The notes: generated by a model not told the origin, from the sequence alone. Positions 1 through 9,013 are shown, numbered from the stretch's first letter. The stretch: DNA of 64,000 nt from Sphingomonas sanguinis (GCF_019297835.1 NZ_CP079203.1:3152501-3216500); one strand, 5' to 3'. Numbers and translations: made by a program.

Positions 1-67
1 CCAATTCGCCCACGGGAAGGGGCGTGCAAGGCGGCGGCCGAGGGCGCTGCCGCTTCGTTGCCGCCGA

Positions 68-95
68 CCGGCAAAAACCGGCAGCCGGTTGCCGG
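68..95. promoter_or_regulatory. Inverted repeat upstream of the flg sigma-54 promoter, possible enhancer
   Basis: Arms CCGGCAA (68-74) and TTGCCGG (89-95) form an inverted repeat about 45 bp upstream of the -24/-12 promoter. CGGC/A-rich elements bound by the sigma-54 activator FlbD (ftr sites) lie at such distances in Caulobacter flagellar promoters, and this site resembles them. The activator assignment is inference. The remaining bases 1-67 and 96-137 show no gene. Confidence 0.4.
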
Positions 96-137
96 AAAGG
101 CCGTGCCGGTGGCGTCCTGCCCTCCTGTCCGGGGAAT

Positions 138-152
138 TGGCACGGTCATTGC
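138..152 (+). promoter_or_regulatory. Sigma-54 (-24/-12) promoter of the flg operon
   Basis: The sequence is TGGCAC, five bases, TTGC, which matches the RpoN consensus at every key position. It sits about 48 bp before the flgB start codon, and a strong Shine-Dalgarno (AAAGGAGG, about 184-191) follows. Sigma-54 control of hook and basal-body operons is well established in Caulobacter and other flagellated bacteria. The rpoN gene itself lies at 13.2-14.7 kb. Confidence 0.82.
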
Positions 153-199
153 GAGGGCTTGGCCATCGCGAAGTCCCGCGTGGGAAAGGAGGTTGAACG

Positions 200-550
200 A
201 TGGCCGCAGAAACGCTTTTCGGAGTGCACGGTGCCGCACTGGAGGTGCGGGCGCAGCGCATGGGTGTGCTGGCATCGAACATCGCCAACGCCTCGACCCC
301 GGGCTTCAAGGCACGCGACATCGATTTCAAGGCGGCGCTCGCCTCGGTCGAGGGTGGTCAGGACCAGGGCCGGGGCATCGCGGATGCGATGAAGTACCGC
401 GTGCCGATCCAGACCTCGCTCGACGGCAACACCGTCGAACTCAACCAGGAACAGACCGCCTTCGCCGAGAATGCGGTCCAGTATCAGACGACGCTGTCCT
501 TCCTGAACGGTCGCATCTCCACCATCACCCGCGCGCTGAAGGGCGAATAA
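200..550 (+). CDS. flgB: Flagellar basal-body rod protein FlgB
   Basis: FlgB is a proximal rod subunit of the flagellar basal body, polymerising in the periplasm after export by the flagellar type III apparatus. The 116-residue protein has the N-terminal rod-protein signature around residues 20-40 (ASNIANASTPGFKARD) and an Asn/Gln-rich C-terminal helix, at the usual family length. The start is fixed by a near-perfect Shine-Dalgarno eight bases upstream. It is the first gene of the flg operon and is followed after three bases by flgC. Confidence 0.95.
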   Translation: MAAETLFGVHGAALEVRAQRMGVLASNIANASTPGFKARDIDFKAALASVEGGQDQGRGIADAMKYRVPIQTSLDGNTVELNQEQTAFAENAVQYQTTLSFLNGRISTITRALKGE

Positions 551-553
551 GCG

Positions 554-964
554 ATGCCGAACGGACCGCTTTCCATCTTCCAGGTCGCCGGTCGCGCCAT
601 GTCGGCGCAGCTGGTGCGGATGAACACCACCGCGTCGAACCTGGCCAATGCCGGTGGCATCGCCGGGTCGGTCGACACCGCGTACAAGACGATGAAGCCG
701 GTGTTCCGCACCAGCTTCGACGCCGCGACCGGCCTGTCCACCGTCGATGTCGAGAAGATCGTGACGGCGGGCGAAGACCCCACCAAGCGCCACGACCCCA
801 ACAATCCGCTGGCCGACAAGGACGGCAACGTCTTCGAGGCGGCGGTCGATGAAACCCGCGAGCTGGTCGACATGATGGAGACCTCGCGCACCTATCAGAA
901 CAATGTCGAAGTGATGCAGACGGCCAAGTCGCTGATCCTCGACACCCTCAAGCTGGGCCGCTGA
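554..964 (+). CDS. flgC: Flagellar basal-body rod protein FlgC
   Basis: FlgC is the second proximal rod subunit. The 136-residue product carries the rod motif near the N terminus (TTASNLANAGG) and a C-terminal segment typical of rod and hook proteins (DMMETSRTYQNNVEVMQTAKS) that forms the coiled-coil core of the axial structure. Spacing to flgB (3 bp) and flgD (2 bp) implies one transcript with coupled translation. Confidence 0.95.
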   Translation: MPNGPLSIFQVAGRAMSAQLVRMNTTASNLANAGGIAGSVDTAYKTMKPVFRTSFDAATGLSTVDVEKIVTAGEDPTKRHDPNNPLADKDGNVFEAAVDETRELVDMMETSRTYQNNVEVMQTAKSLILDTLKLGR

Positions 965-966
965 TC

Positions 967-1665
967 ATGACTTCCACCCAGATGAACTCGACGCTGGACA
1001 GCCTGGGCATCAAGCGCACGGGTGCGACCAGCACCGCGACGACCACGACCACGGCCAAGAAGTCGGCGACGACGCTGGACCAGGGCGATTTCCTGCAGCT
1101 GCTGACCGCGCAGCTGAAGAACCAGGACCCGTTCGCCCCGATGGACAACACCCAGATGGTCGCCCAGATGGCGCAGTTCTCCAGCGTGGCGGGCATCTCC
1201 GAGATGAACACCACGCTCGGCGCGATCGCGACCAAGCTGAACGCGACGACCCCGTCGGACGCGATGAACTATGTCGGCAAGACCGTGCTGACCCAGGGTA
1301 CCACCGCCTATGGCCGCAGCAGCGGCGGGCTGGCGGGGCAGGTCGAGCTGGACGGCGCGGCCTCGGACGTGTCGGTGACGATCGCCGATGCCAGCGGCGC
1401 GGTCCTTAAGTCGCTGTCGCTTGGCACCCAGCAGGGCGGCACCGTCGGCTATGACTGGGACGGCAAGACCGAGGACGGCAAGGAAGCCGGTTCGGGTCCC
1501 TTCACCATCTCGGTCTCGGCGTCGAACGGTAACACCGCCGTCGGCAGCCGCTCGCTCGTCTGGGCGCCGGTCCAGTCGGTCTCGATGCCCTCCACCGGTT
1601 CCCCCGTCCTGACCGTCGCCGGTCTCGGCCAGGTCCAGCTTTCCGCCGTCCGCTCGGTCGGCTGA
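967..1665 (+). CDS. flgD: Hook assembly scaffold FlgD
   Basis: FlgD is the hook-capping protein that adds FlgE subunits at the growing hook tip and is later discarded. The 232-residue protein has the N-terminal family motif around residues 37-60 (DFLQLLTAQLKNQDPFAPMD) followed by a Thr/Ala-rich region and the beta-rich FlgD Ig-like domain (VGYDWDGKTEDG). It lies between flgC and flgE, the canonical order. Confidence 0.95.
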   Translation: MTSTQMNSTLDSLGIKRTGATSTATTTTTAKKSATTLDQGDFLQLLTAQLKNQDPFAPMDNTQMVAQMAQFSSVAGISEMNTTLGAIATKLNATTPSDAMNYVGKTVLTQGTTAYGRSSGGLAGQVELDGAASDVSVTIADASGAVLKSLSLGTQQGGTVGYDWDGKTEDGKEAGSGPFTISVSASNGNTAVGSRSLVWAPVQSVSMPSTGSPVLTVAGLGQVQLSAVRSVG

Positions 1666-1693
1666 TCCCCTTTACGCACCAGGAAGATAGCCC

Positions 1694-2983
1694 ATGTCCT
1701 TCTACACCTCGCTCAGCGGCCTTCAGGCTTCGCAGACCGACATGTCGGTCATCTCGCACAACCTCGCGAACGTCGGCACCAACGGCTTCAAGAAGAGCCG
1801 CGCCGAATTCGCCGACGTGATGGCGGCCAATTTCTCGACCGACCCGTTCAAGCAGGTCGGCTCGGGCACGGTGGTCAAGGCCAACCGGCAGGAGTTCAAG
1901 GAAGGCAACTACACCAGCACGTCGAACGCGCTGGACCTTGCCATCTCGGGCGACGGCTTCTTCACGGTGCAGTCGGGCGGCACGACCGGCACGCTGCAAT
2001 ACACCCGCAACGGCTCGTTCCAGGTCGATACCGACAATTACGTCACCGACACGCAGGGCAACCGGATGCAGGTGTTCCCGGTCGACAAGGACGGCAACGT
2101 GACCTCGTTCGGCAATGACGGCCTGACCAGCCTGCAGCTGCCGCCGACCAGCGGCACGCCGGTCGCGACCAAGAGCGTGACGCTGGACATCAACCTGTCG
2201 AGCACCGCGGTCGCCCCGACCGGCGCGTTCGATCGGACGAACATGGGCACGTACAACAACACGACCCAGACCAAGATCTACGACACGTCGGGCAACGCCA
2301 TGACGCTGACCAACTATTATGTCCGCGAGCCGCTGCCGACGGATTCGAGCGGCAAGCCGATCCAGCCCGCCGACGGCAGCAGCAAGTGGAAGGTCTACAG
2401 CTACGTCAACGACCAGCAGATGACGCGCAATGGTTCGACCGATCCTGTCGAAATGACCTTCGATTCGGGTGGCAATCTGGTGTCGCCGGTGGGTCCGACC
2501 AAGTTCGACGACTATACCCCGCGCACGTCGATCACCGCGCAGCCGCTGTCGCTCGACTATACCGGTTCGTCGCAGTCGGGTTCGATCTTCTCGGTCGCCT
2601 CGCGCACCCAGGACGGCAAGGCGGTCGGCCTGTTGTCGGGCGTGTCGGTGGGCGAGAACGGGCTGGTCACGGCGTCGTTCACCAATGGCGAGACCGCCAA
2701 TCTGGGCAAGGTGGCGGTGGCGACCTTCGTCAACATGCCGGGCCTGCGCCAGGAAGGGAACAGCTATTGGGAAGCGACCGGCAAGTCGGGCGCGGCCAAG
2801 TTCGGCACCGCCAATGAAGGCGCGTACGGCGCGATCCGGTCGAGCACCATCGAGGGGTCGAACGTCGACATCACCGAGGAGCTGGTCAACCTGATCGCCG
2901 CGCAGCGCGATTTCCAGGCGAATGCGAAGGCGCTCGATACGTCGAGCCAGATCTCGCAGACCATCTTCAACATCCGCAGCTAA
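1694..2983 (+). CDS. flgE: Flagellar hook protein FlgE
   Basis: FlgE polymerises into the flexible hook joining rod and filament. At 429 residues it is a normal hook protein. The N terminus has the flagellar rod/hook motif (ISHNLANVGTNGFKKSRAEF, about residues 19-38) and the C terminus has the conserved segment with VDITEELVNLIAAQRDFQANAK. The middle domain is Thr/Ser/Gly-rich, as expected for surface-exposed hook loops. A 28-bp gap separates it from flgD. Confidence 0.95.
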   Translation: MSFYTSLSGLQASQTDMSVISHNLANVGTNGFKKSRAEFADVMAANFSTDPFKQVGSGTVVKANRQEFKEGNYTSTSNALDLAISGDGFFTVQSGGTTGTLQYTRNGSFQVDTDNYVTDTQGNRMQVFPVDKDGNVTSFGNDGLTSLQLPPTSGTPVATKSVTLDINLSSTAVAPTGAFDRTNMGTYNNTTQTKIYDTSGNAMTLTNYYVREPLPTDSSGKPIQPADGSSKWKVYSYVNDQQMTRNGSTDPVEMTFDSGGNLVSPVGPTKFDDYTPRTSITAQPLSLDYTGSSQSGSIFSVASRTQDGKAVGLLSGVSVGENGLVTASFTNGETANLGKVAVATFVNMPGLRQEGNSYWEATGKSGAAKFGTANEGAYGAIRSSTIEGSNVDITEELVNLIAAQRDFQANAKALDTSSQISQTIFNIRS

Positions 2984-3013
2984 GCGAACGCCGGGGGCTA
3001 ACGGGGAACCGCG

Positions 3014-3769
3014 ATGGACAAGCTGGTCTATACGGCATCGACGGGTATGCGCGCGCACATGGCGGCGCAGACCGCGATCGCCAACAACATGGCCAATGCC
3101 TCGACGATCGGGTTCCGTGCCGACCGCGTCGTGTTCGACCGCATCGACCTGAAGGGCGGCGGCGCGGCGTTCGAGGCGCGGATGCCCACTGCCGAGGAAG
3201 TGACCGACGCCGACCGCGCGCCGGGCACGATCCAGCACACCGGCAACGCGCTGGACATCGCGATCGCGACGTCGAGCGCGTGGCTGGCGGTGCAGGCCCC
3301 GGATGGCACCGAAGCCTATACCCGTCGCGGCGACCTGGAGGTCACGGCCTCCGGCGTGCTGCAGACCGGCGACGGCTATCCGGTGATCGGCCAGAACGGC
3401 CCGATCACGGTGCCGCCGTATAATTCGATGACCGTCGCCCCCGACGGCACGCTGTCGATCGTGCCGCTGGGCGCCGGGCCGGATACCCAGCCCCAGGTGA
3501 TCGACCGCATCAAGCTGGCCGATACGCGCGGCACGCAGACCACCAAGGGTCTGGACAATCTGCTGCGCGTCAAGGGCGGCGGGGCGATGCCGCAGGACAT
3601 GGACGCCACCGTCCAGTCGGGCGCGCTCGAAGGGTCGAACGTCAACATGACCCAGACGCTGGTCGACATGATCGAGAACCAGCGCAGCTACGAGGTGCAG
3701 GCCAACCTCATGAAAGAGGCCAAGTCGTTGGATGAGAACAGCGCATCGCTGATGCGTCTGCCGAGCTGA
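3014..3769 (+). CDS. flgF: Flagellar basal-body rod protein FlgF
   Basis: FlgF is the rod protein at the proximal/distal rod junction. The 251-residue product starts MDKLVYTASTGM, has the rod motif IANNMANASTIGF, and ends with the family C-terminal motif (EGSNVNMTQTLVDMIENQRS). It differs from its neighbour FlgG in the N terminus and lower similarity in the middle. It sits in the canonical place between flgE and flgG. Confidence 0.93.
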   Translation: MDKLVYTASTGMRAHMAAQTAIANNMANASTIGFRADRVVFDRIDLKGGGAAFEARMPTAEEVTDADRAPGTIQHTGNALDIAIATSSAWLAVQAPDGTEAYTRRGDLEVTASGVLQTGDGYPVIGQNGPITVPPYNSMTVAPDGTLSIVPLGAGPDTQPQVIDRIKLADTRGTQTTKGLDNLLRVKGGGAMPQDMDATVQSGALEGSNVNMTQTLVDMIENQRSYEVQANLMKEAKSLDENSASLMRLPS

Positions 3770-3782
3770 GGATTAAAGTCTT

Positions 3783-4571
3783 ATGTCTTCCGCCGCTTTG
3801 CACGTCGCGCGCACCGGGCTCGATGCCCAGGACATGCGCATGCGGGTCATCTCGAACAACCTGGCCAACGTCAACACGACCGGGTTCAAGCGCGACCGCG
3901 CCGCGTTCGAGACGCTGGCCTATCAGACGATCACCGCGCCCGGCGCCGCCAGCTCGACCGAGAGCAAATACGCGACCGGCCTGAACCTGGGCACCGGCGT
4001 CCGTATCCAGGGCACCGCGCGCATCAACACCCAGGGGTCGATGCAGACCACCAACAACAGCCTCGATCTGGCGCTGGACGGTGACGGCTTCTTCCAGGTG
4101 CAGATGCCCGGCGGCACGCTCGGCTATACCCGCGCGGGCAATTTCTCGCGCTCGGCCGAAGGGCTGCTGGTCACCGCCGAGGGCTATCAGGTGATGCCGG
4201 GCATCACCGTGCCCGAAGGCACGACCCAGATCACCATCGGCACCGACGGCACCGTCTCGGCGACCCTGCCGGGCCAGACCGCGGCGGCGGAGATCGGCCA
4301 GATCCAGATCGCCAGCTTCCCCAATTCGGCCGGGCTTCAGTCCAAGGGCGACAATTACCTGACCGAAACCCCCGCCTCGGGCGCCGCGAACATGGGTGTC
4401 GCCGGTCTCGAAGGGCGCGGCCAGATCCGTCAGGGGATGCTCGAAGGCTCGAACGTCAACGTCGTCGAGGAGCTGGTCGACATGATCGAGACCCAGCGCG
4501 CCTATGAGGTCAACTCGAAGATGATCAAGTCGACCGATGAGATGCTCCAGTACGCGAACCAGAATCTGTGA
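3783..4571 (+). CDS. flgG: Distal rod protein FlgG
   Basis: FlgG builds the distal rod that passes through the peptidoglycan and outer-membrane rings. The 262-residue length is exactly typical. N-terminal motif ISNNLANVNTTGFKRDRAAF and C-terminal motif EGSNVNVVEELVDMIETQRA are diagnostic. Its stop codon overlaps the flgH start region (TGATG), so translation is probably coupled. Confidence 0.96.
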   Translation: MSSAALHVARTGLDAQDMRMRVISNNLANVNTTGFKRDRAAFETLAYQTITAPGAASSTESKYATGLNLGTGVRIQGTARINTQGSMQTTNNSLDLALDGDGFFQVQMPGGTLGYTRAGNFSRSAEGLLVTAEGYQVMPGITVPEGTTQITIGTDGTVSATLPGQTAAAEIGQIQIASFPNSAGLQSKGDNYLTETPASGAANMGVAGLEGRGQIRQGMLEGSNVNVVEELVDMIETQRAYEVNSKMIKSTDEMLQYANQNL

Positions 4572-5314
4572 TGATGACCATTCGCTTCCCCACCCTGCGT
4601 TTCGACTATTGGACCGAGCTGGCGCTGTCGGCGGCGGCGGGCACCATGGTCGCCGTCGCGCTGATCCCCGCGCCCGCCCATGCCAGCCTGTTCGGTCGCA
4701 AGAAGCCCGCGGAGGATTTCTCGACCGTGCGTCCCGCGCCGATGCCGATGCAGCCGGTCGCGCAGCCCGCCCAGCCCAATGGCGGCATCTTCCAGGTGTC
4801 GGACGGCTATGCCGCGCTGTACGAAGGGTGGCGCGCGCGCAAGGTCGGCGATCCGCTGACCATCGTGCTGGTCGAGCGGACGGCGGCGACCAAGTCGGCC
4901 AATTCCAAGCTGGGTTCCAAGGGCGATCTGGGCCTCGCGCCGCCGACCACCGGGCCGCTGGGCAAGCTGCTCAAGTCGACCGATATCGGCATGAGCGGCA
5001 GCCGCAACTTCAACGGTTCGGGTGCCGCCGACCAGTCCAACTCGCTGTCGGGCGAGATCACCGTCACCGTCGCGCAGGTGTTCCCGAACGGCACGATGCT
5101 GGTCCAGGGGCAGAAGCGCGTGACGCTGAACCGCGGCGACGAGTTCATCCAGATCAAGGGGCTGGTCCGCATGGCCGATGTCGGCATCGACAACCGCGTC
5201 GAGTCGACCCGCGTCGCCGATGCGCAGATCGCCTATACCGGCAAGGGCGACGTCGCCCGCGCCAGCCGCCAGGGCTGGTTGAGCCGTTTCTTCCAAGCCG
5301 TCAGCCCGTTCTGA
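4571..5314 (+). CDS. flgH: L-ring protein FlgH without a lipobox
   Basis: FlgH forms the outer-membrane L ring around the distal rod. The FlgH domain is clear from about residue 60 onward, with motifs such as KVGDPLTIVLVERTAATKSA and VRMADVGIDNRVESTRVADA. The N terminus is a hydrophobic export signal ending in PAHAS, but no cysteine occurs anywhere in the protein, so the lipoprotein modification usual for FlgH is not possible. The start could be GTG 4568, ATG 4571 or ATG 4574; the ATG overlapping the flgG stop is preferred. It is followed 11 bp later by flgI. Confidence 0.93.
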   Translation: MMTIRFPTLRFDYWTELALSAAAGTMVAVALIPAPAHASLFGRKKPAEDFSTVRPAPMPMQPVAQPAQPNGGIFQVSDGYAALYEGWRARKVGDPLTIVLVERTAATKSANSKLGSKGDLGLAPPTTGPLGKLLKSTDIGMSGSRNFNGSGAADQSNSLSGEITVTVAQVFPNGTMLVQGQKRVTLNRGDEFIQIKGLVRMADVGIDNRVESTRVADAQIAYTGKGDVARASRQGWLSRFFQAVSPF

Positions 5315-5325
5315 GGCCTTTGACC

Positions 5326-6423
5326 ATGATCTTGCGCTTCTTCCTCACGCTCCTCGCCACCTTCGCGATCGCGGGGCCAGCCTCGGCCGACCGGATCAAG
5401 GATTTGGGCGGGTTCCAGGGCATCCGCAGCAACCAGCTGACCGGATACGGCGTCGTCGTCGGCCTGCCGGGCACGGGCGACGACAATCTGGAATATACCG
5501 TCCAGTCGCTGAAGGCCGTGGTCTCGCGCTTCGGGCTGCAGCTGCCGCCGACCGCCAATCCGGGCATGAAGAATGCCGCGGTGGTCATGGTCACCGCCGA
5601 GCTGCCGCCCTTCGCCAAGCCGGGGCAGAAGCTCGACATCACCGTCGCCTCGATGGGTAAGGCCAAGTCGCTTCGCGGCGGCAGCCTGATCCTCACCCCG
5701 CTTCAGGGTGCGGACGGCCAGATCTATGCGATGGCGCAAGGGAATCTGGCGGTCGGCGGCCTGGGTGCCGAAGGCGCGGACGGGTCGAAGATCGTCGTCA
5801 ACATCCCCTCGGTCGGTCGTATCCCCGAAGGGGCGACGGTCGAGCGTGCGGTCGCCACCGGCTTCGACACCGCGCCCAGCCTGACCTTCAACCTGGCGCG
5901 CGCCGACTTCACCACCGCGCAGAACGTCGCGCAGGCGATCAACTCGCGTCTCGGCATGGGCACCGCGCAGGCGATGGATGCCGTGTCGGTCGCGGTCCGT
6001 GCGCCGATGGGCGCCGATGTCCGCGCCACGCTGATGTCCGAGATCGAGAATCTGAACGTCACCTCGGCCGAACCGCCCGCCAAGGTCATCGTCAACGCCC
6101 GCACCGGCACCGTCGTCATCAATTCGGCGGTCCGCGTCGGCCCGGCGGCGGTCACCCACGGCAAGCTGACCGTGAAGATCGACGAGAATCAGCGCGTCAG
6201 CCAGCCCGGTCCGCTTAGCGGTGGTCAGACGGCGGTGACGCAGAAGTCCGGCGTCTCGGTCGAGGAGGAAAAACGTCCGATGTTCGTCCTGGCCCCCGGT
6301 CCCAAGCTGGCCGATGTCGTGAAGGCGGTGAACGCGATCGGCGCGGCCCCGTCCGACCTGGTCGCCATTCTCGAAGCGCTGAAGGAAGCCGGCGCCCTCA
6401 AGGCGGAGTTGATCGTCCTGTGA
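5326..6423 (+). CDS. flgI: P-ring protein FlgI
   Basis: FlgI makes the P ring in the periplasm, a bushing for the rod in the peptidoglycan layer. The 365-residue product has a Sec signal peptide (MILRFFLTLLATFAIAGPASA) and then the invariant RIKDLGGFQGIRSNQLTGYG and GLPGTGDD motifs. The same frame stays open upstream to 4537, but that part is antisense-like shadow within flgG and flgH; the ATG at 5326 gives a proper signal peptide. Confidence 0.95.
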   Translation: MILRFFLTLLATFAIAGPASADRIKDLGGFQGIRSNQLTGYGVVVGLPGTGDDNLEYTVQSLKAVVSRFGLQLPPTANPGMKNAAVVMVTAELPPFAKPGQKLDITVASMGKAKSLRGGSLILTPLQGADGQIYAMAQGNLAVGGLGAEGADGSKIVVNIPSVGRIPEGATVERAVATGFDTAPSLTFNLARADFTTAQNVAQAINSRLGMGTAQAMDAVSVAVRAPMGADVRATLMSEIENLNVTSAEPPAKVIVNARTGTVVINSAVRVGPAAVTHGKLTVKIDENQRVSQPGPLSGGQTAVTQKSGVSVEEEKRPMFVLAPGPKLADVVKAVNAIGAAPSDLVAILEALKEAGALKAELIVL

Positions 6424-6749
6424 CCCAGAGCATTTCAGCCACCGCGCCGGCGACGGCGGCCTCCGCCATCGCGGGCACCGTGTCCACCGACACCCGCCGC
6501 CTGTCGAACGGCGCCAATCTGGACAAGGCGGGCACCCAGTTCGAGGCGATCTTCACCGGCATGATGCTGAAGGCGATGCGCCAGACCAAGCTGAGCGAAA
6601 CCATGTTCGACTCCAAGGCGCTGGACACGTTCCGGGACATGCAGGATCAACAGGTTGCCCAGACGATGGCGACCCAGGCGCCGCTGGGGATCGGCAAGGC
6701 CGTGACCGCCTTTCTGGCGAAATCTCAACCTGTCGTTAACCAGACATAA
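6420..6749 (+). CDS. flgJ: Rod-binding protein FlgJ, muramidase domain absent
   Basis: The 109-residue protein has only the FlgJ N-terminal rod-binding domain (AGTQFEAIFTGMMLKAMRQTKLS and AQTMATQAPLGIGKAV). The C-terminal glucosaminidase domain found in enterobacterial FlgJ (about 310 residues) is missing, which is common in alphaproteobacteria where a separate lytic enzyme opens the peptidoglycan. The GTG start overlaps the flgI stop by four bases, so translational coupling is likely. Confidence 0.88.
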   Translation: MTQSISATAPATAASAIAGTVSTDTRRLSNGANLDKAGTQFEAIFTGMMLKAMRQTKLSETMFDSKALDTFRDMQDQQVAQTMATQAPLGIGKAVTAFLAKSQPVVNQT

Positions 6750-6764
6750 CGTACCGCAGTAACC

Positions 6765-8108
6765 ATGAGCGACCTGCTCTCTATTGGCGCTTCGGGCGTC
6801 CGCGCATACCAGACCGCGCTGACCGCCGTTGGTGAGAATATCGCCAATGTCGGAACGGACGGCTATTCGCGCCGGACGGTCACGATGCAGGAGATTTCGC
6901 CCGCCGCTGGTCTGGCGGCGAACAAGTTCTCCGCGGGTTCGGGCGTCATGGTGCTGGGCATCGCCCGCGCCACCGACGTCTATGCCAGCGCCGCGGTGCG
7001 CTCCGCCACCTCCGATCTGTCGCGGACCACAACGGGCGCCACCTGGCTGACCCGAATCGAAGGTGCGATGACCGGCGATCAGGTGCAGACCCGCCTGACC
7101 TCCTTCTTCACCGCCGCACGCACGCTGGCGGCCGAGCCGACCTCGACCGCACTGCGCGCCACGATGCTGGAAACCGCGCGTTCGACCGCGACCGCCTTCA
7201 GTGCGACCGATTCGGCCTTCGACCAGATCAATTCGGATTTCGATGGCCAGGCGCGGCAGGCCGCGCACGACCTGTCCTCGCTCGCCACCTCGCTGGTCCG
7301 CGTCAATGACGGGTTGGGCCGGACCCAGCCGGGTACCTCGGCGGCGGCGCAGCTGAGTGATCAGCGCGACCAGATCCTGACCCAGATGAGCGCGCTGACC
7401 GACATCACCAGCACGACCGACGAACTCGGCCGCGCGACGGTGCGACTCGGCGACCGGGCGGGGCCGATCCTGGCCGCAACCGATACCACCGGCTCGGTGA
7501 CCTATCAGCGCGGCGCCGATGGCGGCGTGTCCTTCCATGTCGCGCTGCAGGGCCAGATCAACGATTTCGTGCCCACCGGCGGCGCGATGGCCGGGATGCT
7601 GGACGGCGCCGAGCGGATCAACGCGACGCGCGCCGCCTTCAACAAGGTCGCCCAGAGCTTCGTCGACACGGTCAACGGTCTCCAGGACGCGGGTCAGGAC
7701 CTGAACGGGAATAAAGGCCCGGCGATGTTCGGTCTGAAGACCGGCACCGCGCAGATGAGCCTGTTGCTGACCGACGGCGACAATATCGCGGCGGCCAAGG
7801 GCAATCAGGGGTCGCGCAACGCCGGCAATCTGGATGATCTGGAAACCGCGCGCGGCGCGATGCGCTTCGAGACGAACCTGACCCAGATCGTCACCGACAA
7901 TGCGACCACGCTGAAACAGCGCCAGACCGTCGCCGATGCGCAGACCGCGATCAGCGACGGGGCCAAGGCGACGCTGTCGGCCGCCTCGGGCATCACGCTC
8001 GATTCGGAAGCGGTGACGCTGATGCGCTTTCAACAGGCCTATTCCGCGACCAGCCGGGTGATCCAGGCGGCGCGTGAAACCTTCCAATCCATTCTCGAAC
8101 TGCGGTAA
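6765..8108 (+). CDS. flgK: Hook-filament junction protein FlgK (HAP1)
   Basis: FlgK is the first junction protein between hook and filament. The 447-residue protein begins with the HAP1 signature (LLSIGASGVRAYQTALTAVG and NIANVGTDGYSRRTV) and ends with a hook-type C terminus (DSEAVTLMRFQQAYSATSRV). A 15-bp gap separates it from flgJ and it ends five bases before flgL. It is somewhat shorter than the enterobacterial FlgK. Confidence 0.94.
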   Translation: MSDLLSIGASGVRAYQTALTAVGENIANVGTDGYSRRTVTMQEISPAAGLAANKFSAGSGVMVLGIARATDVYASAAVRSATSDLSRTTTGATWLTRIEGAMTGDQVQTRLTSFFTAARTLAAEPTSTALRATMLETARSTATAFSATDSAFDQINSDFDGQARQAAHDLSSLATSLVRVNDGLGRTQPGTSAAAQLSDQRDQILTQMSALTDITSTTDELGRATVRLGDRAGPILAATDTTGSVTYQRGADGGVSFHVALQGQINDFVPTGGAMAGMLDGAERINATRAAFNKVAQSFVDTVNGLQDAGQDLNGNKGPAMFGLKTGTAQMSLLLTDGDNIAAAKGNQGSRNAGNLDDLETARGAMRFETNLTQIVTDNATTLKQRQTVADAQTAISDGAKATLSAASGITLDSEAVTLMRFQQAYSATSRVIQAARETFQSILELR

Positions 8109-8113
8109 CGGTC

Positions 8114-9013
8114 ATGCAGATTTCCACCAGCGTCTTTTACGACACCGCCGCGCGGCGGATGACTGCGCTGACCGGCAAGGCGAATGCGCTGCAGGTCCAG
8201 ATTTCGACCGGCAAGAAGCTGACCAACCCGTCGGACGATGCCGCCGCCGCCGCCCAGGTCGCCGAGTTCGACCGCCGCGACGCCGACGATGCGGTCTACA
8301 AGACCAATTTGACGCTGGCAGGATCGCTGTTGCAGCAGGCCGACACGACGCTCGGCCAGATCGGCAACCAAGTGCAGAAGGCGTTGGAGCTGACCACCCA
8401 GGCGGCGAATGGCACGCTGACCGCGGCCAACCGGGCCAGCGTCGGCGACCAGATCGCCTCGATTCGCGACGCGCTGCTCGGCCTGGCCAATTCCAAGGAC
8501 TCGCGCGGCCTGCCGCTGTTCGGCGCGGGCGCGGGCAGCGATGCCGTGACCATGAGCGGTGGCAGCTATACCTACACCAACTCGACGGCCAACGTGTCCG
8601 ACATTCCGATCGCCGATGGCCAGAGCGTCGACGTGTCGGTCAGCGCCGAGCGGGTGTTCAAGGCGGGCGACAATGACGACACGCTCAACGTCCTCAACCG
8701 GCTCGTCACCGCACTGAAATCGGGCGGCGATGCCAGCGCGACGATCAGCGACGCGATGGACAAGCTGAAGGCGGCCAACGACAATGTCTCGACCGTCCAG
8801 GCCTCGGTCGGCGCGCGCGAGGCGCGGGTCGAGTTGCAGCAGGGTCTGCAAAAGGCCGCCAGCACCGACCGGGCGCAGCTGCGCTCCAGCATCGAGGATG
8901 CCGATCCGGTCGAGACCATTACCCAGCTGCAACAGACGATGACCGTGCTTCAGGCCACCCAGTCCAGTTTCACCAAGCTGACGAGCCTGTCGCTGTTCGA
9001 TTATCTGAAATGA
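8114..9013 (+). CDS. flgL: Hook-filament junction protein FlgL (HAP3)
   Basis: FlgL is the second junction protein on which the flagellin filament nucleates. The 299-residue product has the flagellin-like N-terminal helix (QISTSVFYDTAARRMTALTG and QISTGKKLTNPSDDAAAAAQ) and a flagellin-like C-terminal heptad region. No flagellin gene is in the window. It is the last gene of the tight flg run; motA follows after 101 bp. Confidence 0.93.
   Translation: MQISTSVFYDTAARRMTALTGKANALQVQISTGKKLTNPSDDAAAAAQVAEFDRRDADDAVYKTNLTLAGSLLQQADTTLGQIGNQVQKALELTTQAANGTLTAANRASVGDQIASIRDALLGLANSKDSRGLPLFGAGAGSDAVTMSGGSYTYTNSTANVSDIPIADGQSVDVSVSAERVFKAGDNDDTLNVLNRLVTALKSGGDASATISDAMDKLKAANDNVSTVQASVGAREARVELQQGLQKAASTDRAQLRSSIEDADPVETITQLQQTMTVLQATQSSFTKLTSLSLFDYLK

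Noticed and set aside
1502..3238. Minus-strand ORF of 578 codons across flgD-flgE-flgF
   Set aside because: It is antisense to three well-supported flagellar genes and shows shadow-frame composition.
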